A stretch of 40,422 nt of DNA from Lachnospiraceae bacterium. GTDB taxonomy: Bacteria > Bacillota > Clostridia > Lachnospirales > Lachnospiraceae. Below are positions 33,220 to 40,422 of this stretch, piece by piece. The notes under the pieces are model-generated. The model had not been told where the DNA came from. It was given only the letters and a program-made list of their open reading frames with translations, and did not search any database. The stretch is from the NCBI GenBank assembly GCA_022510665.1, contig JAFLSZ010000008.1, forward strand, positions 1 to 40,422, given 5' to 3'. How positions within the stretch are numbered: the first letter of the stretch is position 1; each line of letters opens with the position of its first letter. The translations under genes and the position numbers were made by a program.

Positions 33220-35556
33220 TTACTCTTCATTTTCAGAAATTAAATTTACTATATTTATTTGTTTTAATTTTGCGGAGAAAATAAGTGCCGCTCCAAAAAA
33301 CAAAAGCGGAATTGCAAGCAGCGGAAGAACCGTACCTAAAACGCTGAATCCGGAATTAAATTCTCCGATCCCAAACATCTTAAAAATTCTGCCTATCGCG
33401 TAATCGGCCCAGAATGCGGAAAGACACAGTCCGCTTCCCGTTCCGAACATAACCACAACGAAAAACCTGAACGCAAACGAAAGACGCAGTCTGCCGGATG
33501 ACAGTCCCATAGTTTTGTAGACTGCCATTTTCCCGCTCTCCGATTGCAGCAGCTTATTTGCGGTAAGCGCCACGGAAACCAGAACAAACAGGGCGGCAAC
33601 CAGATAAATAACACCAATCAGCGCGTGCATCACAAACACGATACCGTCAAGTCCCGACCAACTGTTAGTGTGGACGTCAATCCCACGGTAATGCTCCTGT
33701 AAATATGCCATCGCATATTCCCGCATCAAACCGTTCTCCAAAATGTAATGGTGACACCAGATATATCCGGTAATATCGCCGATTTTGGAATAGCCCGTGA
33801 GACTCATGCCAATGTTGTCTCCCATGCCGTTGGCACATTGATAAATACCGGATACCGTATATGTTTCCATCCGCCCGTTCGCCGTCACACGGACGGTATC
33901 ACCGATTACCAGCCCCAATTCTCCCGCTACCGTGTCCGTAATCAGAATACTGCCGCCGTCACAGACACTGCCGGAGAGTACATGAAACCACTTGCTATCG
34001 TTCAGCACATTAGCCGTATACTCCTGCCCGTTTACAATAACGCTCTGCATTGCCAGCTCATAAGTTTCCTGTATAGGGGAATACCAGTTGATAATTCGTT
34101 CAATTTCATCCATAGGAACAGATGCATTGAACGGCTGTACTCCCAAATCATGTCCGGCCACACTGAACGTATTCATCAATCCTTCACCGTTTGCTCCAAG
34201 CCATGTCCCCATACGGCCAATCACGGATAAAAACATGGAAAGAAATGCCGAAATTATACAAACCGCTATATATTTGGAACTTCCCGACCGAATTTCCCGC
34301 AAGGCAATATCCAAACCGAGAAAATGCTTGCGTAAGGCAGATGTAACCTTTTTCCCACCCCCCGTTTCCCGAATCGTCTGCATCGGCGAAATCCGCAGAA
34401 TCTTTCTTGTCCGCACGAATAAAAATACTGCAAACAAAAACAGAATACCCGACAGAACCGGTAATATAATATCTGCCGGAAAAGACAGTTCAATCAGCAT
34501 TCCGGTAGAGGATACCATTGCTTTGGCCAGCAGTCCGGCTATTCCGAAAGCAGGGAGAAGCCCGAAAAGAAAGCCCAGTAAAATTGTCCCTCCGTAAAGT
34601 ATAAGATAGAACCGCCGTATGCCGCTGCCGGAAAAACCCATCGATTTTAAAACGGCCATGTCCCGTTTTTCCTGTTCCACCACCACGGATAAGCTGTGTC
34701 CGATGATAATCAGACAGATTAACAAAAGCACCGCGGAAAAAGCAATCAGGAATCCGGACAGAATATTTTGCAAAAGCAGCATATAATTCAGGATGGAATC
34801 TAACCGATAGGAAAACTCCGTATATAGAGAAACGTCCGTGGACTCATAAATCTGTCTGTGAAATTCCGGTTCGGTCAGGTCGCTGCCCTCTCTCCGAAAA
34901 ACATGAAACATTGCTCCGGTTCTGCCCAGAACATCCACATCCGCCGCCTCGGAAAGTTCTTCCCGCATTTCCTCCCAATCGTCGATATGAATTAAAAAAC
35001 TTTTCATGTCAATCATGGAGCTTCCCATAAACGCATCGGCAAAGTAACCGGCAATCGTAAAGCTTTTTATTCCGTTTGACCGGGTCAGTTCAAACCGGAT
35101 CGTATCTCCGACCTGTACATCAAAACCGGAACAAAGAGCCGGAGAAATATAAACCGTTCCCCGCATAATCTCCGGCTCCGGCTGCTCTGTTCCGTCTGCC
35201 GACAAAAAACGGTATGGCACCGAACCGTCATAAACAAGAAGCTGTCCCTCGTTGTCGGAATAATCGCCGTTTATCTCATAGTCCGCGAAAATAAGCGGCT
35301 GACTAAGAACATAATCCACATCCGGTACGTTTTCAATTTCCGTTTTCAGATTCTCCGGCTGTCCGCTGACCCATATTGTAAAATCCCCGAATCCCAGGCG
35401 GTGCATCTCATTTTTCACGGAATTTATACCGCTGATATATACGATTACCGCGGAAAAGAGACAAAGCGCAAGAACAAACACCAGCAAAAATATTCCGATT
35501 ATGCTTCCTTTTTGTTTCTTTATTGCTGCTTTTAGCAGCATCCGATATTTTCCCAT
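33220..35556 (-). CDS. ABC transporter permease, FtsX/MacB-like, two-repeat type
   Basis: 778 aa with about eight membrane segments: one at 14-36, three between ~255 and 385, one near 425-445, and three between ~650 and 770. Two large extracytoplasmic loops lie between TM1-TM2 and TM5-TM6. FtsX-type motif VVVEQEKRDMAVLKSMGFSG and, in the second half, SGKMAVYKTMGLSSGRLR. This layout is that of FtsX-like permeases of lipoprotein or peptide exporters (often with bacitracin/antimicrobial peptide response), but the substrate is unknown. The ATG is one base after the stop of the ATPase gene. Downstream lipoprotein starts 13 bases after its stop. Confidence 0.92.
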   Translation of the reverse strand: MGKYRMLLKAAIKKQKGSIIGIFLLVFVLALCLFSAVIVYISGINSVKNEMHRLGFGDFTIWVSGQPENLKTEIENVPDVDYVLSQPLIFADYEINGDYSDNEGQLLVYDGSVPYRFLSADGTEQPEPEIMRGTVYISPALCSGFDVQVGDTIRFELTRSNGIKSFTIAGYFADAFMGSSMIDMKSFLIHIDDWEEMREELSEAADVDVLGRTGAMFHVFRREGSDLTEPEFHRQIYESTDVSLYTEFSYRLDSILNYMLLLQNILSGFLIAFSAVLLLICLIIIGHSLSVVVEQEKRDMAVLKSMGFSGSGIRRFYLILYGGTILLGFLFGLLPAFGIAGLLAKAMVSSTGMLIELSFPADIILPVLSGILFLFAVFLFVRTRKILRISPMQTIRETGGGKKVTSALRKHFLGLDIALREIRSGSSKYIAVCIISAFLSMFLSVIGRMGTWLGANGEGLMNTFSVAGHDLGVQPFNASVPMDEIERIINWYSPIQETYELAMQSVIVNGQEYTANVLNDSKWFHVLSGSVCDGGSILITDTVAGELGLVIGDTVRVTANGRMETYTVSGIYQCANGMGDNIGMSLTGYSKIGDITGYIWCHHYILENGLMREYAMAYLQEHYRGIDVHTNSWSGLDGIVFVMHALIGVIYLVAALFVLVSVALTANKLLQSESGKMAVYKTMGLSSGRLRLSFAFRFFVVVMFGTGSGLCLSAFWADYAIGRIFKMFGIGEFNSGFSVLGTVLPLLAIPLLFFGAALIFSAKLKQINIVNLISENEE

Positions 35557-35557
35557 A

Positions 35558-36301
35558 CTACCACCCGAACCCTTCCAGCCAATGGGATATTTTTTCCTCC
35601 CGCGAACGGTCTTTTCCCGTATAAACCGACAGTGTCAGCTCACCTATAATTACGCCGTCCTCCAAATACAAAATACGGTTTCCCCGCGAAGCCGCTTCTT
35701 TGTCGTGTGTAACGAGCAGAACCGACTGGCTTTCCGCATGAAGCGAGGATAAAAGATTCAGAACTTCCTCCGTATTTGCCTTATTCAACGCACCGGTAGG
35801 TTCATCGGCAAAAAGAATCGCAGGCTTATTGATTACCGCTCTCGCAACGGCTGCCCGCTGTGCTTCACCGCCCGACACCTGCGACGGCAGTCTGTCTTTT
35901 GCCCCTTCAAGATTCATCCGCCCGATAAGATTCCCGGTACGCAGTCCGGTCTCTTTTTCCGACAAATTGCCGATAAGACCCGCCATCCGTATATTTTCAT
36001 AAAGCGTTAAATTACTAATTAAATGGGTACGCTGGAACACAAAACCGAACTCCTTTGCCCGAAGCCGCGTCAATTCCTTTTCCGAAGCATTTGTTATATC
36101 CCGCTGCCGGTAAAAAAGCCGGCCGCCGCTCAGACGCTCCATACCGCTTAAAGTATAGAGCAGTGTGGATTTCCCCGAACCGGAAGAACCCATGATTACC
36201 GTAAAATCCCCCTCATAGATTTCCACATCAATTCCGTGCAGAACGGTATTTTCACCAAAGGTTTTTATTATGTTTTTCCCCGATAATATTACCTCTTTCA
36301 T
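35558..36301 (-). CDS. ABC transporter ATP-binding protein (MacB/LolD-like)
   Basis: 247 aa. Walker A GSSGSGKSTL, Q-loop FVFQRTHLISNLT, signature VSGGEAQRAAVARA, Walker B ILFADEPTGALNKA and H-loop LLVTHDKEA are all intact. The sequence class fits the LolD/MacB group that pairs with FtsX-type permeases, which is exactly the next gene. AAAGGAG precedes the ATG by six bases. Energises export or mechanotransmission rather than import. Confidence 0.95.
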   Translation of the reverse strand: MKEVILSGKNIIKTFGENTVLHGIDVEIYEGDFTVIMGSSGSGKSTLLYTLSGMERLSGGRLFYRQRDITNASEKELTRLRAKEFGFVFQRTHLISNLTLYENIRMAGLIGNLSEKETGLRTGNLIGRMNLEGAKDRLPSQVSGGEAQRAAVARAVINKPAILFADEPTGALNKANTEEVLNLLSSLHAESQSVLLVTHDKEAASRGNRILYLEDGVIIGELTLSVYTGKDRSREEKISHWLEGFGW

Positions 36302-36374
36302 GCCAACTCCTTTACTCCTTAAAACAGGGAATCCGCTCTGTATTCACTCATAAAAGCACTTTTTTACAGAGATT

Positions 36375-36590
36375 CTAAATTTCTTCTATTCTTGTTATCA
36401 TGTAATCGAGCCAAGCTAATTTTTCTCTGTTTGATTCCAATTTTTTATTCTGCATTCCGTGGAATCGGCACAGTAACCGTTTCTGCCCCTGCCTGTTCCC
36501 TGAATCCAGATAACGCTGATACATCGCAAGCATTTCATCCGTAGCACCCGCCTCTTGTAATTTTAGGCGAACCGTTAAATCCTCTTCCAT
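36375..36590 (-). CDS. Small helical protein, paralogue of the 77-aa protein at 38663-38896
   Basis: 71 aa, soluble, no cysteine pattern apart from one Cys. LQEAGATDEMLAMYQRYLDSGN aligns with LVDAGCTEEMIAGFLSCLKNGN of the other small protein, and the C-terminal helix (WLDYMITRIEEI vs FLEAAIKEI) also matches. AAAGGAG lies before the ATG. First gene of the ABC exporter module, 73 bases before the ATPase, and divergent from the LysR gene. Family not named with certainty; function unknown. Confidence 0.8.
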   Translation of the reverse strand: MEEDLTVRLKLQEAGATDEMLAMYQRYLDSGNRQGQKRLLCRFHGMQNKKLESNREKLAWLDYMITRIEEI

Positions 36591-36760
36591 TTTACTTTCT
36601 CCTTTAAGGTTATAAAAACCCCGGAATGATATTTTATTTCATAACAATTATACTCTGTCCTCTTGACGAATAGCAAATAGTTATATAGAATATAATTGTA
36701 TAGTTTTTAGGAATGATTGTACGCATTTCTTCCGCAGCATAAACAATAGGAGTATGTATT

Positions 36761-37648
36761 ATGATTGAAACCAGACTATTGCAATATTTCCTGGCAATCG
36801 CAGAGGAACAGAGTATTACCCGTGCCGCCGAATATCTTCATATAACCCAGCCGACTTTATCCAAGCAGATAATGGATTTGGAAGAAAGTCTAGGAAAGCA
36901 GCTATTAATCCGCGGCAAGAAAAAAGTAACGCTGACAGAGGACGGCGCCTATCTTCGTAATCGGGCGCAGGAAATTATTTCCCTTATGGAAAAAACGGAA
37001 GCGTCCTTTCGCGGAAACGAATATGCCATCACCGGCGACGTATTCATCGGCTGCGGAGAACACCGCAGTTCCTACACTATTATGCAAATGATTTATTCAA
37101 TTCAGGAAGAATACCCCGATATTCATTTCCATTTTTTCAGCAGCAACGCCGACGCTATTATCGAAAGGCTCGACAAGGGACTGTTGGATATGGGATTTTT
37201 ACTGGAGCCGGAGATCAATCCCCGATATGATTATCAAAAACTGCCGTTTTATGAAACATGGGGAGTTCTTATGCGAAAGGATTCTCCGCTTGCCGGCCGG
37301 GATTCCCTCACGTTCAGGGAACTTTCCGCTCTGCCGCTGATTATGCCGAGCCAGACCTCTAACAGTAACCGGATTACAACCTTTTGGGCGGATGCCATGA
37401 CATCGCCCCGTGTGGTCGCTACTTATAATTTAATTTACAATGCCGGACTCATGGTAGAAGCCGGAATAGGATATGCTCTTTGCATTGATGATCTGATTAA
37501 CACCAACGGGGAGCATCCTCTGACTTTTGTGCCGCTTAACCCGGTATTACAGTCAAATGTATATCTTTTTACAAAGAAATATCAGGTCTTTTCCAAAGCA
37601 GCCAAACTGTTTTTAGACAGACTTCAGGAAGAATTTATAAATAATTGA
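36761..37648 (+). CDS. LysR family transcriptional regulator
   Basis: 295 aa, normal length. N-terminal winged HTH: LLQYFLAIAEEQSITRAAEYLHITQPTLSKQIMDLEESLGKQLL. A linker helix leads to the two-lobed periplasmic-binding-like effector domain (GDVFIGCGEHRS, LDKGLLDMGFLLEP, GVLMRKDSPL). AGGAG precedes the ATG. It is divergent from the small-protein/ABC module, so that module is the natural target; the 170-base gap is AT-rich with imperfect dyads (near 36679-36702) that could be its binding site. Convergent with the LysE-fusion gene (four bases apart). Effector unknown. Confidence 0.94.
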   Translation: MIETRLLQYFLAIAEEQSITRAAEYLHITQPTLSKQIMDLEESLGKQLLIRGKKKVTLTEDGAYLRNRAQEIISLMEKTEASFRGNEYAITGDVFIGCGEHRSSYTIMQMIYSIQEEYPDIHFHFFSSNADAIIERLDKGLLDMGFLLEPEINPRYDYQKLPFYETWGVLMRKDSPLAGRDSLTFRELSALPLIMPSQTSNSNRITTFWADAMTSPRVVATYNLIYNAGLMVEAGIGYALCIDDLINTNGEHPLTFVPLNPVLQSNVYLFTKKYQVFSKAAKLFLDRLQEEFINN

Positions 37649-37652
37649 TTTT

Positions 37653-38666
37653 TTATTCCATATCCGTGGAAAGAGAAAATACCGCTGTAATGCTACCGCT
37701 TCCAAGCGCTTCTTCCCAGCCGGACAGGTCATCGATTCTGCCGATTCTGGTATAGCTCCACGAATTGGAACCATAGAACATTACAATCTGATTTCCGTTA
37801 TATAGTACGATATCTCCGGCCGAAGTCGTGGTCTTATGATTATCGGCGGTAAGACTTTTCCCAAGTGGCCCGACCTTTTCAAATCCGGAGTAATCACTCA
37901 TATTAATCGAAACCGGTCCGTCTTCCATCATTTCGATAAATTCATGAACTGCGGCGTTATCTTCCAGAGTAGCGGTAAAGAACACTTCACCGATTTGCAC
38001 ATTCATTTTCGTCACCTCCATATCTGTCGGAGTCCGTTCAGTGTCCGCAGAACCGCAGGCTGCAAGCATTATCATAACGAACCCAAACAGCAGCATAAAA
38101 CATCCCAAGATACGGTTCAGCCATTTGTAGATATAATCCGTAACCTTTTTACGGAAATATGCAGCCACACCGCTCAGCGCCGACCACCAGCAAAGTGTTC
38201 CCGTCAGAATCCCTGAAATCAGGGCTAATCCCTGACCGGCTGCCAAGCCACCGCCGATTCCGAATGCAGCAAAGGCAACCATAAAAGATAACACCGTAGC
38301 CGGATTTAAAATCGCCGTCGTAAAAGCAGACAAAAAATAATACACCAATGTCCCTTTTGAATCCTGCGGCACAACGGATAATTCCTTTTTCCGCAAAATT
38401 GCAATACCGAGAACCAATATTAAAGTTCCGCCGATTATACGGATAATAACCTGTTGTTCCGTTAAAAAATCCGAAATAATCGTAATGCCAAATACCCCTA
38501 CGCAGGAATAAAATAAATCCGCCGCAGATGAGCCTGCACCTGTCACCAATCCCGCCAGAAAACCTTTTTCCAAAGTACGCCGGATAGTCAGTGCCCCAAT
38601 GGCTCCCGCAGGAACTCCAAACACCAAAGCAATCAACAAGCCTTTGAAAAAATATTCCACAATCAT
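37653..38666 (-). CDS. LysE-type exporter fused to a cyclophilin-like domain
   Basis: 337 aa. Residues 1-203 are a LysE/RhtB-like translocator with six membrane segments (GVPAGAIGALTIRRTLEKGFLAG, LNPATVLSFMVAF). The last membrane segment runs into LAACGSADTE, which looks exactly like a lipoprotein signal, and residues ~219-332 form a cyclophilin-like domain (ATLEDNAAVHEFIEMM, AGDIVLYNGNQIVMFYG, IGRIDDLSGWEEALGSG). So an exporter and a former lipoprotein appear joined in one frame. An internal ATG (residue 191) could still start a separate lipoprotein, but only a weak ribosome site is seen. The ATG overlaps the stop of the small 77-aa gene (ATGA). Confidence 0.85.
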   Translation of the reverse strand: MIVEYFFKGLLIALVFGVPAGAIGALTIRRTLEKGFLAGLVTGAGSSAADLFYSCVGVFGITIISDFLTEQQVIIRIIGGTLILVLGIAILRKKELSVVPQDSKGTLVYYFLSAFTTAILNPATVLSFMVAFAAFGIGGGLAAGQGLALISGILTGTLCWWSALSGVAAYFRKKVTDYIYKWLNRILGCFMLLFGFVMIMLAACGSADTERTPTDMEVTKMNVQIGEVFFTATLEDNAAVHEFIEMMEDGPVSINMSDYSGFEKVGPLGKSLTADNHKTTTSAGDIVLYNGNQIVMFYGSNSWSYTRIGRIDDLSGWEEALGSGSITAVFSLSTDME

Positions 38667-38896
38667 TTTTTCACCCTTCCAATCTCTTTTATGGCTGCCT
38701 CCAAAAATTCAATACAGGATTGCTCTTTATGAATCTCCTGCAGAAGCTCGGCACGCCATTTTTCCAACAGACAAAGTCCTTCTGTTTTATTACCGTTTTT
38801 CAAACAGGATAAAAAACCGGCGATCATTTCCTCAGTACATCCGGCATCTACCAGACTTTGAGTCAATTCTTCCGTATTTTGACCGCCTCCAAACAT
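38663..38896 (-). CDS. Small helical protein, paralogue of the 71-aa protein at 36375-36590
   Basis: 77 aa. AAAGGAG lies before the ATG, within the last codons of the upstream lipoprotein gene (ATG two bases after its stop). LVDAGCTEEMIAGFLSCLKNGN and the C-terminal helical half match the 71-aa protein. Stop overlaps the LysE-fusion start by four bases, so the three genes are translationally linked. Function unknown; may be a cytoplasmic partner or regulator of the neighbouring transport protein. Confidence 0.8.
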   Translation of the reverse strand: MFGGGQNTEELTQSLVDAGCTEEMIAGFLSCLKNGNKTEGLCLLEKWRAELLQEIHKEQSCIEFLEAAIKEIGRVKK

Positions 38897-38897
38897 A

Positions 38898-39695
38898 TCA
38901 AATGTCTCCTTTCCTGAAAGTCACACGCACACTGCCGCTGCCAAGCGCCTCTGCAAGTCCCGCCGGATCATCTATATGTCCCAGAGGCGTATAGCTGTAT
39001 GAAGTCGAAAAACTCTTATAAAACAGTACCAGACAGTTCCTGCCGTACAGCATAATATCTCCTGTGTTAATTCCGGACGGTCTGCCGGAGTTTGTCGGTA
39101 AATTATTTTCGAGATAATAATACTTCTCATTACCGTTCAATTCACTCATATTCAATGTCATAGGAAGCTGCTCTGTCAAGGCTTTTGCCGCTTCGTTATC
39201 GTATAAAGCCGCGGAGAATATTTTATCTCCAACAACAATCTCAATATTAAACATATCATCTTCCTCCTTAAAAGTCTGTGGTCCGGACGGTGTCATCGAT
39301 GGTGTTGGACCCGGCGCTTCCGTCGGCGTTGGGCTCGGCGCTTCCGTCGGCGTTGGAGTCGGTGCTTCCGTCGGTCTTGGAGTCGGCGTTCCCGTCGGCA
39401 TTGGGGTCGGCGCTTCTGTCGGTCTTGGAGTCGGTGCTTCCGTTGGTCTTGGAGTCGGTGCTTCCGTCGGTCTTGGAGTCGGCGCTTCCGTCGGTCTTGG
39501 AGTCGGTGCTTCCGTTGGGGTATTGTTTTCATCAGGTACCTTAATAGTCGGGGTAGTACCGGAATTATCACCCGTCAGAGACGGAATCCGCGTAACCGCG
39601 CCGCTTCCGTCTTGTTTTTCCTTCGTATTGCCGCCGCAGGCGGCAACAAATAAGAAAAGAAGAATCGCACATAGCATCATTAATATTTTTTTCAT
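38898..39695 (-). CDS. Lipoprotein with Pro/Thr repeat stalk and cyclophilin-like domain
   Basis: 265 aa. Signal peptide with lipobox VAAC (Cys20). Residues ~59-138 are an extended stalk of near-perfect 8-residue repeats (PTEAPTPR with variants PTPTPTEA, SPTPTEAP), likely spanning the cell wall. Residues ~149-263 form the cyclophilin-like domain (FSAALYDNEAAKALTEQLPM, SELNGNEKYYYL, TGDIMLYGRNCLVLFY, GHIDDPAGLAEALGSG). This matches the 'cyclophilin-like fold' proteins common in gut Clostridia and the C-terminal part of the downstream LysE fusion. GAGGAG lies before the ATG. First of a three-gene coupled unit. Confidence 0.88.
   Translation of the reverse strand: MKKILMMLCAILLFLFVAACGGNTKEKQDGSGAVTRIPSLTGDNSGTTPTIKVPDENNTPTEAPTPRPTEAPTPRPTEAPTPRPTEAPTPRPTEAPTPMPTGTPTPRPTEAPTPTPTEAPSPTPTEAPGPTPSMTPSGPQTFKEEDDMFNIEIVVGDKIFSAALYDNEAAKALTEQLPMTLNMSELNGNEKYYYLENNLPTNSGRPSGINTGDIMLYGRNCLVLFYKSFSTSYSYTPLGHIDDPAGLAEALGSGSVRVTFRKGDI
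39348..39521. repeat. 24-bp tandem repeat inside the lipoprotein gene
   Basis: About seven copies of a 24-base unit that encodes PTEAPTPR on the minus strand; units differ mainly at third positions (for example GCTTCCGTCGGT versus GCTTCCGTTGGT on the plus strand). Copy number may change by slippage or recombination, changing stalk length without shifting frame. Confidence 0.85.
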
Positions 39696-39766
39696 ATTGT
39701 TATTCTCCTCGTGTTATTGTGACTGTTGATGTATGTCGTCCACGTTTATTTTTGATACGTTAGATT

Positions 39767-40422
39767 TCAAACCACAAAATTTATGATAATTCCTGTGACA
39801 AATGAAAATAGCATCACATATGCGAGATATAACAGGAAACGCTTCATTCCGAGCACAATTTTTAACGCACCGAGATTCGTGATTTTCGTGGAAGGACCGG
39901 TCAGCATAAACGCCGCCGCGCTGCCCATACTCATGCCATCATAAAGCCATGCCTGCAATAAAGGAATCGTTCCGCCGCCGCAGGCATAGAGCGGCACGCC
40001 AATCGTTGCAGCCATCAATACGCCAAAGCCTTCGTTTGCCTTGCCGAACAACGCCGCAAAAGAATCTGCCGGTACATATCGCTGAAATAACGCCGATAAT
40101 ACAATACCCAGCAGAAACCATAATCCTGTTACCTTTATGTTGCGGCCGATATTTTTCAGCAGTCGCAGGAACAGATTCGGATCGGTATCGCGGGATTTCG
40201 GCTCATCGAATCCATTGAAGTTAAAGAACGGCCTATTCTTATAAAAAACTCGTATCAGCAATCCTGCCACAATCCCACAGAGAAAGCAGGATACAATGCG
40301 AACAGTCAGCGCCACACCGCCAAGTGCCGTACTGTAAAGAATCAACTGCGGATTAAGCAGGATGGAACTCATCATAAACGCCGCCAGCCAGTCATCCCGA
40401 ATACCGCTTCGTGAAAAGGAAG
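39767..40422 (-). CDS. Permease of the YraQ/DUF318 (ArsP-like) family, C-terminal part (truncated by window edge)
   Basis: The frame stays open from the stop at 39767 to the window end; an ATG at 40375 is internal because codons upstream of it (SRSGIRDDWLAAF) continue family-like sequence. About 218 residues are present. Membrane segments flank the signature LYACGGGTIPLLQAWLYDGMSMGSAAAFMLTGPSTKITNLGAL in pieces such as GVPLYACGGGTIPL and FMLTGPSTKITN, typical of this predicted permease family, some members of which export organoarsenicals. Usual length is 300-350 residues, so the first third is missing here. Same strand as the lipoprotein gene, 71 bases upstream of it. Confidence 0.88.
   Translation of the reverse strand, partial: SFSRSGIRDDWLAAFMMSSILLNPQLILYSTALGGVALTVRIVSCFLCGIVAGLLIRVFYKNRPFFNFNGFDEPKSRDTDPNLFLRLLKNIGRNIKVTGLWFLLGIVLSALFQRYVPADSFAALFGKANEGFGVLMAATIGVPLYACGGGTIPLLQAWLYDGMSMGSAAAFMLTGPSTKITNLGALKIVLGMKRFLLYLAYVMLFSFVTGIIINFVV

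Noticed and set aside
39278-39544. Plus-strand 88-codon Leu/Pro/Ser repeat frame
   Set aside because: It is produced by the 24-bp tandem repeat of the lipoprotein gene on the other strand and has no ribosome site.

Overview
The window looks like a chromosomal segment from a gut-type Clostridia (Bacillota), most likely Lachnospiraceae. Evidence: strong GGAGG-type ribosome sites almost everywhere, sigma-A promoters (TTGACA / 17 bp / TATAAT), a PyrK/PyrD-type (class 1B) dihydroorotate dehydrogenase, an indolepyruvate:ferredoxin oxidoreductase (anaerobe), DUF5721, DUF2812 and cyclophilin-like lipoprotein families, and a partial protein resembling the N-terminus of lachnospiral GGDEF proteins. The placement is inferred from gene content only; no 16S gene is present.

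Layout. 1-260: 5' end of a probable signalling protein. 411-8588 (minus): pyrK, pyrD, then a GH31 alpha-glycosidase, a GH42 beta-galactosidase and an unrecognised large protein that may be an alpha/alpha-barrel glycosidase. Base composition drops sharply between the GH31 and GH42 genes. 8808-8981: tRNA-Thr(CGT) and tRNA-Pro(CGG) in one transcript. 9178-11696: a DegV protein divergent from a self-regulated PadR/DUF2812 pair, then an XRE/zinc-ribbon regulator. 11925-14230: a lipoprotein, a chemoreceptor and a broken second copy of the lipoprotein's 3' end. 14437-17011: htpG with a CIRCE operator that overlaps the end of the upstream DUF5721 gene. 17452-21140: a GH13 isoamylase-like protein that has lost all its catalytic residues, co-directional with a YkpA/YbiT-type ABC-F ATPase. 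21413-25672: two sodium:solute symporters (one PutP-like) around a cell-wall amidase. 25755-28891: iorA, iorB and an amidohydrolase, divergent from an acyl-CoA synthetase and a HerA-like (DUF853) ATPase. 32589-40422: two parallel minus-strand modules around a LysR regulator. Each module has a small paralogous protein (71 or 77 aa), a membrane transport component and cyclophilin-like domains; in the second module one such domain is fused to a LysE-type exporter.

Repeats. Two dispersed non-coding repeat families were found by eye: a MITE-like element with terminal inverted repeats and a long internal palindrome (about 14278-14434, 29031-29185, and a short version at 21218-21284), and a GC-rich 75-90 bp element with a central hairpin (8624-8712 and 17372-17446). 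The most unusual items are the catalytically dead isoamylase-like protein, the LysE/cyclophilin-like fusion inside the duplicated module, and the MITE-like family.
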